This document shows positions 46,483 through 53,084 of a stretch of DNA of 64,000 nt, piece by piece (the first letter of the stretch is position 1; each line of letters opens with the position of its first letter). Origin of the DNA: SG8-41 sp963802355 (GTDB lineage: Bacteria; Pseudomonadota; Gammaproteobacteria; Burkholderiales; SG8-41); contig CAWDIV010000012.1 in assembly GCA_963802355.1 (NCBI GenBank), forward strand, positions 1 through 64,000, in the 5' to 3' direction. The translations under genes were made by a program, and so were the position numbers. Under the pieces are notes generated by a model that searched no databases, was not told the DNA's origin, and saw only the letters and a list, made by a program, of their open reading frames with translations.

Positions 46483-47436
46483 TCATCGCAAGTCCGAATG
46501 GCGAGCACCTCTCTTGCGTAGTTGGTATCGTGCTTTAAGAACCGGTTGGGGAACGTTGATGGCTGCGACTCCAAGAATGATCGCAGCCAACCCGATACCG
46601 ATCGCCAAGGTAATCTGTTCGCCGAGCACAAAGACCCCGAGCAAGACACTTACACCAGCTCGGAGATAGCTCTGGCTGGCCACGCCCATTGATCCAATGG
46701 TCTTGATCAAGCGGAAGTAAAGAAGCAGCGCAACGCCCGTAGATAGGAGTCCCAGAACAAAGGCTGCGACGACCGAGTGTACTGACGGGTTCAGCGTCCA
46801 AGGTTTATCAGTAATCAGGCTCAGCGGTCCGAGACAAGCTGTGGCCCAGATCATGGTGCCGGCTGCGGTGACGGTCGGTGAGATCGAGGAGAACCGCCTC
46901 CCGTAGATTGCTGCAAAGGCGTACAGAAGCGCGCCCAGCAGGACGGCAAGCTGACCAGCGATCTGTTGCCCAAGCCCGCGCAATACGTCCAGCCCCACCA
47001 TCAACGCCACCCCGATTACACCCAGCAATGCGCCGGTCAGTTTCCATGCGGTTACAGACTCATGCCGTGTGAATAGCAGGGTGATGAAAAACACGAAGAT
47101 CGGCGAGGTCGAGTTCAGCACGCCCGCGAGTCCGGCGTCGATATGCTGCTGTCCCCAGGCCAGCACCGTCCATGACGCGATGCTGTTGAAGAACGCCTGG
47201 ACGAGCAGCATGCGCCACGTATCCCAGTCCCTCGGGAATCGTACCTTCTGGAACCACATGACAGCCAAGAGGAACACCGCGGCGAGGCTAACCCGCATCG
47301 CAATCAGCGTAATGGGCGGGATGGTAGCTACCGCGATCTTGATTAGCAGGTACGACGCCCCCCAAAGAGCTGCGAGCAGCCCAAGCAGTGGCAATTCATA
47401 CAGGAGGGTCTCTTGCCCGTTTCCGGTAGTCGACAT
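46483..47436 (-). CDS. EamA/DMT family transporter
   Basis: 317 residues, ten membrane segments in two EamA repeats: LLAALWGASYLLIKIAVATI ... FTRHESVTAWKLTGALLGVI and GALLYAFAAIYGRRF ... LGEQITLAIGIGLAAIILGV. It likely exports a small metabolite. It is divergent from the ArsR-type regulator, 75 bp away, which probably represses it. Confidence 0.9.
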   Translation of the reverse strand: MSTTGNGQETLLYELPLLGLLAALWGASYLLIKIAVATIPPITLIAMRVSLAAVFLLAVMWFQKVRFPRDWDTWRMLLVQAFFNSIASWTVLAWGQQHIDAGLAGVLNSTSPIFVFFITLLFTRHESVTAWKLTGALLGVIGVALMVGLDVLRGLGQQIAGQLAVLLGALLYAFAAIYGRRFSSISPTVTAAGTMIWATACLGPLSLITDKPWTLNPSVHSVVAAFVLGLLSTGVALLLYFRLIKTIGSMGVASQSYLRAGVSVLLGVFVLGEQITLAIGIGLAAIILGVAAINVPQPVLKARYQLRKRGARHSDLR

Positions 47437-47510
47437 GAGGCGCGTCCGGCCGTGCGATCTTGACACCATAGTGCATTGCGGGATGATAATGGTTCGGGCA
47501 ATATCGAACC

Positions 47511-48200
47511 ATGAAAGACGGCCCCAATATCGTTGGGATCGCCGCGCTAATCGGCGACCATGCTCGCGCGGAGATCCTCACTGCTTTAATGGATGGCCAA
47601 GCGCTCACCGCAACCGAGCTCGCGCAGGTGGCGGGAGTAACAAAGCAGACGATCAGTTCGCACGTTGCGAAACTGCTCGATGCGGGACTGGTCAGCGTGG
47701 CAAATCAGGGGCGGCATCGGTATGTCCGTCTTGCCGATGACGACGTGGCCCATCTTCTGGAGACTCTCATGGGGGTAGCGTACCGCACCGGTGCGGTAAG
47801 GATTCGCTCCAGTCCGCGAGAGCCGGCGCTGAGGAAGGCCCGTGTGTGCTACGACCATCTTGCAGGTGAGCTTGGTGTACTGATCTTCGACAGCTTCAAC
47901 AAGCAGCGCCTGCTGACGCGCGTCGAGGACACGCCGAAACTCACCAGACGAGGGCAGCGGTACTGCGAGGAGTTCGGGATCGACGTCGAGGCGCTTGCCC
48001 GCGAACGACGCCCCCTGTGCCGAGCGTGCCTCGACTGGAGCATGCGCCGATACCATCTCGCCGGTTCACTTGGAGCCGCCGTATTGCGGCGATGCCTGGA
48101 CCTTCATTGGGCCCGGCGGGAAAGAGCCTCGCGCGTAGTGAGCTTTTCCGCCTCCGGGGAGAAAGCGCTGCGTGATCAGTTCGGCATCCCGGCTACCTGA
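47511..48200 (+). CDS. ArsR-type winged-helix regulator
   Basis: 229 residues. The N-terminal half is a winged helix: GDHARAEILTALMDGQALTA, TELAQVAGVTKQTISSHVAK, LLDAGLVSVANQGRHRYVRL. The C-terminal half (ARVCYDHLAGELGVLIFDSF, LCRACLDWSMRRYHLAGSLG) is common in ArsR proteins beside efflux genes. The divergent EamA gene is the obvious target. The stop is 10 bp before a GCCCAAC motif that may be half of an attC site. Confidence 0.85.
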   Translation: MKDGPNIVGIAALIGDHARAEILTALMDGQALTATELAQVAGVTKQTISSHVAKLLDAGLVSVANQGRHRYVRLADDDVAHLLETLMGVAYRTGAVRIRSSPREPALRKARVCYDHLAGELGVLIFDSFNKQRLLTRVEDTPKLTRRGQRYCEEFGIDVEALARERRPLCRACLDWSMRRYHLAGSLGAAVLRRCLDLHWARRERASRVVSFSASGEKALRDQFGIPAT

Positions 48201-48454
48201 ATGGGTGGACGCCCAACAAGGCTCTCAGTTCCAATGCGACTGGGGGCCGGGCGACCCGGGCCTAAGGTTCGGCCTCGACGAGCCCGGTGATTCGTCCATT
48301 TGGACCCGTCGAATACGGGGCTCCATATCGAGAGAGCGGCCGCGCTGACCAATGCTGGACTCGACCTGCTGTCGAATTCGGATACCCCCGAACGACTATA
48401 GAGGCGGGACGTGAATGAAGCCGGGGATTAACAGGCGGATGAAAGGAGAATTCC

Positions 48455-48841
48455 ATGAGCACTAACAGCGCCCCCGGATACAAGCAATATCCGGATCATC
48501 GCATCACGACGAAGCCGGCCAGCGTGCGGGTGCAGGTGACGTTCAAGGGCGAAGTCATCGCCGACACAACCGAGGCCATCCAGATGCAGGAGGCGATGGA
48601 AGGCAGCACGGTCGCGCCGGTTGTCTATTACATCCCGCGCAAGGACGTGAAGATGGAGCGGCTCAGCCGGACAACTCATCAAACCTATTGCCCGTTCAAG
48701 GGCCACGCCGCGTATTACGCCTTGAAAGATGGGCCTGAAAACGCGGCTTGGACTTATGAGAAGCCGTACGACGAGATGAGCGTGCTCCGAGAACTGCTCG
48801 CCTTCTATCCGGACAAAGTCGATTCGATCAAGACAACGTAG
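48455..48841 (+). CDS. DUF427 family protein
   Basis: 128 residues. HRITTKPASVRVQVTFKGEV, IADTTEAIQMQEA, VVYYIPRKDVKMERLSRTTH and TYCPFKGHAAYYAL are the family core. DUF427 proteins are small beta-sandwich domains of unknown activity. The ribosome site GAAAGGAG precedes the start. First gene of the cassette-like stretch, with the 91-residue gene 12 bp behind it. Confidence 0.88.
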   Translation: MSTNSAPGYKQYPDHRITTKPASVRVQVTFKGEVIADTTEAIQMQEAMEGSTVAPVVYYIPRKDVKMERLSRTTHQTYCPFKGHAAYYALKDGPENAAWTYEKPYDEMSVLRELLAFYPDKVDSIKTT

Positions 48842-48853
48842 GAGATAACGGTC

Positions 48854-49129
48854 ATGGATACTGACCTCGAAACTATGTCGCGTAAGCAGCTAATTACCGA
48901 GGTCCGAAAACTCCGAAACGGCATTCGGAAACACCGCGACAGCACCGGACACGAGCTCTGCTGGCATCATCCGGCCCTATGGCGCCTGTTACCGGAAAGG
49001 TCGGACCCCATCCCAGTGGTGCCTGAGTGGCCGCAATTCATGGAGGGGTGTATCCACTACCGGCAATCTCTCGATAGGCAGGCACCGAAAGCACCGCGAA
49101 CGACTCAGAGATATGACGACGATGCCTAA
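48854..49129 (+). CDS. conserved hypothetical protein (cassette-borne)
   Basis: 91 residues. A coiled-coil start (SRKQLITEVRKLRNGIRKHR) precedes CWHHPALWRLLPERSDPIPV and EWPQFMEGCIHYRQSLD. Function unknown; I have the impression of a recurring cassette protein. The stop TAA lies inside GCCTAAC, the first core site of the attC at 49124, the normal arrangement for an integron cassette. Confidence 0.6.
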   Translation: MDTDLETMSRKQLITEVRKLRNGIRKHRDSTGHELCWHHPALWRLLPERSDPIPVVPEWPQFMEGCIHYRQSLDRQAPKAPRTTQRYDDDA

Positions 49130-49210
49130 CCCATCAATGCAGAGCGGACGGGCCATGACCGCCGCACCACTTTCCGGGTCATCTTGGCCGCTGATTTCCA
49201 ACGTTTAGAC
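49124..49210 (+). other. attC-like recombination site 1
   Basis: R'' core GCCTAAC at 49124-49130 (overlapping the stop codon of the gene before it) and an R'-like GTTTAGAC at 49203-49210, one T longer than the consensus. Between them AGCGG pairs with CCGCT and GGCCATGACC with GGGTCAT..GGCC around a GCCGCACCACTTTCC loop. About 87 bp, a normal attC size. Confidence 0.6.
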
Positions 49211-49265
49211 CGCAAACGGAGACGTTCGCTGCTGTCCAGAGCAAATCACTCAACGGAGGACGCCG

Positions 49266-49619
49266 ATGCCTGTCACGCTCTCGCCAAACATTGCCTGGGT
49301 GCTTCTTCTGGTCGCCGGCCTACTGGAGATCGTTTGGTCGGTGAGCATGAAGGCCTCACATGGCTTCACGAAGCACCACTTCACAGCAATCACGCTTATC
49401 GCAGCCTGGCTCAGCTTCTGGCTGCTCGGTCTGGCGCTGCGGCAACTCCCAGTTGGAACTGCCTACGCAGTCTGGACCGGGATTGGCGCTGTCGGGGCGG
49501 CCGTACTCGGCATCGTGATCTTCGGCGAGTCGCTCACCATCGCGCGCGTCGGGTGCATCGCGCTCATCGTGTGCGGCATCCTCGGTCTCAAGCTTCTCGG
49601 CGGTGAGAGTGTGGCCTAA
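49266..49619 (+). CDS. SMR family exporter (SugE/Gdx-like)
   Basis: 117 residues, four membrane segments. The membrane-embedded Glu lies in GLLEIVWSVSMKASHGFTK, and the family signature QLPVGTAYAVWTGIGAVGA follows. The text is closest to the SugE/Gdx branch (guanidinium or quaternary ammonium exporters), which is frequent in integron cassettes. The ribosome site CGGAGG is at 49255. It is bounded by attC-like sites on both sides, and the stop TAA lies within GCCTAAG. Confidence 0.9.
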   Translation: MPVTLSPNIAWVLLLVAGLLEIVWSVSMKASHGFTKHHFTAITLIAAWLSFWLLGLALRQLPVGTAYAVWTGIGAVGAAVLGIVIFGESLTIARVGCIALIVCGILGLKLLGGESVA

Positions 49620-49685
49620 GCCTCCGTTCCACCCGACGTGCTGGCTGCGCCAGCCTCCGCACGCGGGTGAACTCAAACGTTGATT
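49614..49685 (+). other. attC-like recombination site 2
   Basis: R''-like GCCTAAG at 49614 and R'-like CGTTGATT ending at 49685. The interior folds almost completely: GTTC.CACCCG pairs with CGGGTG.AAC, then CGTGC with GCACG, then TGGC with GCCA. One A between CACCCG and CGTGC is left unpaired, as expected for the extrahelical base that sets strand choice. The sequence ACTCAAACGTTG is close to the L'-R' box of classical cassettes. Confidence 0.7.
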
Positions 49686-49693
49686 CTGTTGAG

Positions 49694-49715
49694 AAACTCC
49701 CGAACGGGAGTTTTT
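49694..49715 (+). terminator. rho-independent terminator behind the SMR cassette
   Basis: AAACTCCCG / CGGGAGTTT form a 9-bp stem around AA, followed by TTC. It lies only 9 bp beyond attC site 2. Confidence 0.75.
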
Positions 49716-49887
49716 CAATTGTATTTATGGGGTCGTCGTACCAGCGCTCCTCCGTTTCGTGTTCACCCTTGGGTCAAGTTGTGTCCGCTCTCGCATAATC
49801 AAATGAACTCTTATCGTAATCATGATGACAATTAATTGGACTAATAGGCAGGGAAGCGTCAGCATCCGCCTTCTTGCGGAGGAGCAC

Positions 49888-50235
49888 ATGAACTACAAAG
49901 GCAGTTGCCACTGCGGCAGAGTTGCATTTGAAGTCGAAGGCGAGATCAAGGGAACCTTCGCGTGCAATTGCTCAATCTGTCAGCGCAAGGGTTCGCTCCT
50001 TTGGCCCATTCCGCGAGAGAGGCTTCTCCTTCTCACGCCCGAAGATGCAGCAAGCACCTACACGTTCAATAAGCACGCCATCAAGCACAGATTCTGTCCG
50101 GTCTGCGGCATTCATCCGTACGGTGAAGGGGTGGACCAGAAAGGCCAAGCAAAGGCCGCCATCAACATTCGCTGCCTTGAAGGCGTCGATCTATCCGCCA
50201 TACCGGTGCAGAACTTCGATGGGCGCTCGCTTTAA
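49888..50235 (+). CDS. GFA family (glutathione-dependent formaldehyde-activating-like) protein
   Basis: 115 residues from ATG 49888 (ribosome site GCGGAGGAG). Zinc ligands fall in GSCHCGRVAFEVEG, CNCSICQRKGSLLW and RFCPVCGIHPYGEG, the three Cys clusters of the GFA fold. The true substrate of most GFA proteins is unknown. The preceding 170 bp is relatively A+T-rich and contains ATTAATTGGACTAAT, which may hold its promoter. attC site 3 follows. Confidence 0.88.
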   Translation: MNYKGSCHCGRVAFEVEGEIKGTFACNCSICQRKGSLLWPIPRERLLLLTPEDAASTYTFNKHAIKHRFCPVCGIHPYGEGVDQKGQAKAAINIRCLEGVDLSAIPVQNFDGRSL

Positions 50236-50244
50236 ATTGGTGAG

Positions 50245-50314
50245 GCCCAACATTTCCATCCACGTGACGTCCCAAAGCTGCGCTTTGGGCCGCACGTGAT
50301 GTCACGCGTTAGGG
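50245..50314 (+). other. attC-like recombination site 3
   Basis: R'' GCCCAAC at 50245-50251 and R' GTTAGGG at 50308-50314. The interior folds as CACGTG / CACGTG, CG / CG and CCCAAAGC / GCTTTGGG around TGC, with an unpaired A after the first arm. This is the clearest of the sites. The cupin cassette starts 20 bp beyond. Confidence 0.75.
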
Positions 50315-50334
50315 CACCGCTAGAGCTGGGTTCC

Positions 50335-50763
50335 ATGCGTCGCAAACAGTCAAGCCAACCGAGGGCCGCTCTAGTACTTGCCCCAGGCGCAGGGCGCGCC
50401 TATCCGATGGGGCGCATCAGCGCCACCTTCAAGGCCGACGGTCCGGAAACGAACAAGCGCTATTCCATCTCGGAGTGGTGGTTGGAGCCCCATACGAAGG
50501 GGCCCGGTGCCCATTCTCATCCCGAAGATGATGTCTTCTATATCCTCGAGGGAACGATGTCTGTGCTCGTCGCCGATCAATGGATTGATGCCGAGAAGGG
50601 TTCATTCATTCTCGTGCCTGGCGGTGCCACACATGATTTCGAGAATCGGGGTGCGGTCCGTGCGGGCTTGTTGAATTTCTCCTATCCGGGTGCCTTTGAG
50701 GAAGATATGCCGAGTATCGTCGAGTGGTTCCGGAATAATCCGCCGGGGCGTACCGATGCCTAA
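50335..50763 (+). CDS. cupin-domain protein (cassette-borne)
   Basis: 142 residues from ATG 50335, chosen because it is the first ATG after attC site 3. The cupin text is GAHSHPEDDVFYILEGTMSV (metal motif 1) and GSFILVPGGATHDFENRG (motif 2). No signal peptide, so it is cytoplasmic, unlike the three secreted cupins elsewhere in the window. The stop TAA lies in GATGCCTAAGG, again cassette-like. Confidence 0.85.
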   Translation: MRRKQSSQPRAALVLAPGAGRAYPMGRISATFKADGPETNKRYSISEWWLEPHTKGPGAHSHPEDDVFYILEGTMSVLVADQWIDAEKGSFILVPGGATHDFENRGAVRAGLLNFSYPGAFEEDMPSIVEWFRNNPPGRTDA

Positions 50764-50816
50764 GGCCCGAGCGTGGATCCCGCATTCGAACTGCGGCGAG
50801 ACTTCTAACAAGTCAG
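50758..50816 (+). other. possible degenerate attC site 4
   Basis: GCCTAAG at 50758 overlaps the cupin stop, and CCGCA / TGCGG form a short stem at 50779-50796. No clear GTTRRRY core follows; instead TCTAACAAG appears at 50804. Offered only as a candidate because of its position. Confidence 0.3.
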
Positions 50817-50831
50817 GATGACGAGGTTTCT

Positions 50832-51317
50832 ATGAGCCCAAAGAAGGAAACGCAAAAGTCCGCCAAGAGCACCACCGCGACCAGCAAGAAGTCCACGGGA
50901 TTCACGGACGAGGAACGAGCTGCAATGAAGGAGCGCGCCCAAGAGCTGAAGGCGGAAGCGCGCCGCGGCCCGCGCGCGGGCCAGGCGGACGGGGAAGGCG
51001 ACGTGCTCGCGAAGATCGCCGAGATGCCGGAACCGGATCGCGCCATGGCCAAGCGGCTCCATGCGATCATCAAGATCAGCGCGCCCGCCCTCTCGCCGAA
51101 AACCTGGTACGGGATGCCCGCGTATGCCAAGGACGGGAAGGTCGTGTGCTTCTTCCAAAGCGCGCAGAAGTTCAAATCGCGGTACGCGACGTTCGGCTTC
51201 AGCGACGAGGCGAACCTCGACGAAGGCGCGATCTGGCCGACCTCCTTCGCGCTGAAGGAGCTGACCGCCGCCGAAGAGGCAAGGATCGGTGCGCTCGTGA
51301 AGAAAGCGGTGAGCTGA
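50832..51317 (+). CDS. DUF1801-like protein with Lys-rich N-terminus
   Basis: 161 residues. A basic, Ser/Lys/Thr-rich leader (SPKKETQKSAKSTTATSKKS) precedes an acidic helical stretch, then a DUF1801 core: MAKRLHAIIKISAPALSPKT, WYGMPAYAKDGKVVCFFQSA, KSRYATFGFSDEANLDEGAI. It resembles YdhG-type proteins; the basic leader could contact nucleic acid. It may be the last cassette gene, but no attC is visible behind it. Confidence 0.8.
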   Translation: MSPKKETQKSAKSTTATSKKSTGFTDEERAAMKERAQELKAEARRGPRAGQADGEGDVLAKIAEMPEPDRAMAKRLHAIIKISAPALSPKTWYGMPAYAKDGKVVCFFQSAQKFKSRYATFGFSDEANLDEGAIWPTSFALKELTAAEEARIGALVKKAVS

Positions 51318-51440
51318 GGACTGATCTTGCCCCTGCCGCGCCCTAAGAGGGAACTATGTTGCAGCTTTAGTGAATGTCGATTTCGATCTTCGTTATCCGA
51401 CTAAGGGATACAAACCCAGAGTGACAAAGGAGATCGATCC

Positions 51441-51509
51441 GTGAAAATCACTGCAGCTATTCTGGACAAGTTCGCAAGACATGTTGAAGCGATCGCAACC
51501 GTCCGGTGA
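51441..51509 (+). pseudogene. alcohol-dehydrogenase N-terminal stub / possible leader peptide
   Basis: A 22-codon frame from GTG 51441, with the ribosome site AAAGGAGATC, reads KITAAILDKFARHVEAIA. The first eight residues match the start of zinc alcohol dehydrogenases (MKITAAVL--FG). It stops 8 bp before the oxidoreductase operon, so its translation could influence that operon. Confidence 0.4.
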
Positions 51510-51516
51510 CACATCT

Positions 51517-52008
51517 ATGCCCGCAGACATCACCGTCACATCGCGAATTCGCATCAACGGCGAACTCACGACGGCTACCCATGAAGCTCGCGTCACCTTG
51601 CTCGATCTCCTGCGCGAGCAACTCGGGCTAAGCGGGACGAAGAAAGGCTGTAACGAAGGCGCCTGCGGGGCCTGCACCGTCCTGGTGGACGGCCAACGCG
51701 CCAACGCTTGCATGCTGCTGGCGGCGACTTGCGACGGTCGCGAGGTCACGACGGTTGAGGGTCTCGCCGGTCCGGACGGTGCGCTCGTCGCCGTCCAGCG
51801 GGCCTTCATCGAGCAGGACGCATTTCAATGCGGGTATTGCACGCCCGGGCAACTGGTTTCCGCCGTCGCCTGCATCCGCGAAGGACACGCCAGTTCGGAC
51901 GATGACATCGCTGAATGGATGAGCGGTAACCTCTGTCGTTGCGCCGCGTACCCACAGATCGTTGCGGCCGTGCGGCAAGCGGCCGCGGAGATCGGAGAGC
52001 CGCGGTGA
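51517..52008 (+). CDS. aldehyde/xanthine oxidoreductase, [2Fe-2S] subunit (PaoA/YagT-like)
   Basis: 163 residues. The plant-type cluster motif is CNEGACGACTVLVDG plus a later Cys (NACMLLAATCDG). The second cluster motifs are FQCGYCTPGQLVSAVAC and MSGNLCRCAAYPQIV. It passes electrons from the molybdenum subunit to FAD. Unlike E. coli PaoA it has no Tat signal, so the complex should be cytoplasmic. Overlaps the next gene (GTGA). Confidence 0.93.
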   Translation: MPADITVTSRIRINGELTTATHEARVTLLDLLREQLGLSGTKKGCNEGACGACTVLVDGQRANACMLLAATCDGREVTTVEGLAGPDGALVAVQRAFIEQDAFQCGYCTPGQLVSAVACIREGHASSDDDIAEWMSGNLCRCAAYPQIVAAVRQAAAEIGEPR

Positions 52009-53084
52009 GGAACTTTTCCTACGCGCGTGCGCGCAACTTGGACGAAGCGGTCGCGGCTCGCGCCGCCGGAGCGCGGCTGATCGCCGGCGGCACGGAGCTG
52101 CTCAACTGGTTGCGACTCGGCATCGACACCGCGGAGCAAGTCGTCGACATCACGCGCATCGCCGAGCTCCGCGGCATCGGCTCCGTCGGCGACGAGATCC
52201 GCATCGGCGCGCTCACGACGCTCAACGAAATCGAAGCAAGCGCCGCGGTGCGCGAAAACGCGCCGGTCTTGTCGCAGGCGTGCCTCAAAGCCGCGTCGGC
52301 GCAGCTTCGCAATCTCGCGACGATAGGCGGCAACGTCCTGCAGAAGACTCGTTGCCCCTACTTTCGTGCCGAGGCCGCGACCGGCGCGCGGCTGCCATGG
52401 CCGTGCAATAAACGCGTGCCGGGATCCGGGTGCGCCGCGTTGGCGGGTCACTATGATCGCGCGGCTCTGTTCGGGTGGACCGACGCATGCGTCGCGAACC
52501 AGCCTTCCGATCCCGCCGTTGCGCTCGCCGCCCTCGACGCCACCGTCGAAGTCGCAGGGGCAAGCGGGACGCGCGCGATTGCCATGAGGGACTTTCACCT
52601 GACGCAGGCCGAGGCCGGCGCTCTCGCTCGAACGAGCACCGCTGATTCGACTGCGCTCCAAACGATCGCGGGCGCGCAAAGCGCCGAGGCGCTCGAGGAA
52701 AATCGCCTGCGCGCCGACGAAGTAATCGTCGCCTATCGCGTGCCGCTCGATGGAGCAGCCCGCGCCTCGGCGTATCTGAAGGTTCGCGAGCGAGCAAGCT
52801 ACGAGTATGCGTTGGTCTCTGCGGCCGTCTGCTTGGAAATGAAGAGTCGCACGATTCGCCTCGCGCGCATCGCGGTGGGCTCGGTCGCACAGAAACCGTG
52901 GCGCCTCGACCTGGCAGAGCAAGCGCTCGCCGGCAAACGTCTCACGGCGGCATCGCTTGATCCGATTCTGACCCGGGCAACGGCCGACGCCAAAGCGCAG
53001 CCGGGTCAAGAGTTCAAGATTGCGCTTGTACGGAGCACAGTCCGCCGGGCGCTGTTGACTGCCGGTGGCCACCCCGATGACTGA
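52005..53084 (+). CDS. aldehyde/xanthine oxidoreductase, FAD subunit (PaoB/YagS-like)
   Basis: 359 residues from GTG 52005. FAD-binding text RLIAGGTELLNWLRLGID and ATIGGNVLQKTRCPYFR. The loop CPYFR...CNKRVPGSGCAAL supplies cysteines for the extra [4Fe-4S] cluster seen in PaoB-type subunits and absent from ordinary xanthine oxidase. KPWRLDLAEQALAGK lies in the C-terminal domain. Overlaps both neighbours, so the three subunits are tightly coupled. Confidence 0.92.
   Translation: MRNFSYARARNLDEAVAARAAGARLIAGGTELLNWLRLGIDTAEQVVDITRIAELRGIGSVGDEIRIGALTTLNEIEASAAVRENAPVLSQACLKAASAQLRNLATIGGNVLQKTRCPYFRAEAATGARLPWPCNKRVPGSGCAALAGHYDRAALFGWTDACVANQPSDPAVALAALDATVEVAGASGTRAIAMRDFHLTQAEAGALARTSTADSTALQTIAGAQSAEALEENRLRADEVIVAYRVPLDGAARASAYLKVRERASYEYALVSAAVCLEMKSRTIRLARIAVGSVAQKPWRLDLAEQALAGKRLTAASLDPILTRATADAKAQPGQEFKIALVRSTVRRALLTAGGHPDD

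Noticed and set aside
49201..49265. Guanidine riboswitch ahead of the SMR exporter
   Set aside because: SugE/Gdx genes often carry one, but no paired ACGR-loop hairpins or ykkC core are visible; the space is taken by the attC site.
51825..53072. 415-residue frame antisense to the FAD subunit
   Set aside because: No similarity, Arg-rich, and the sense strand is a complete enzyme subunit with matching overlaps.
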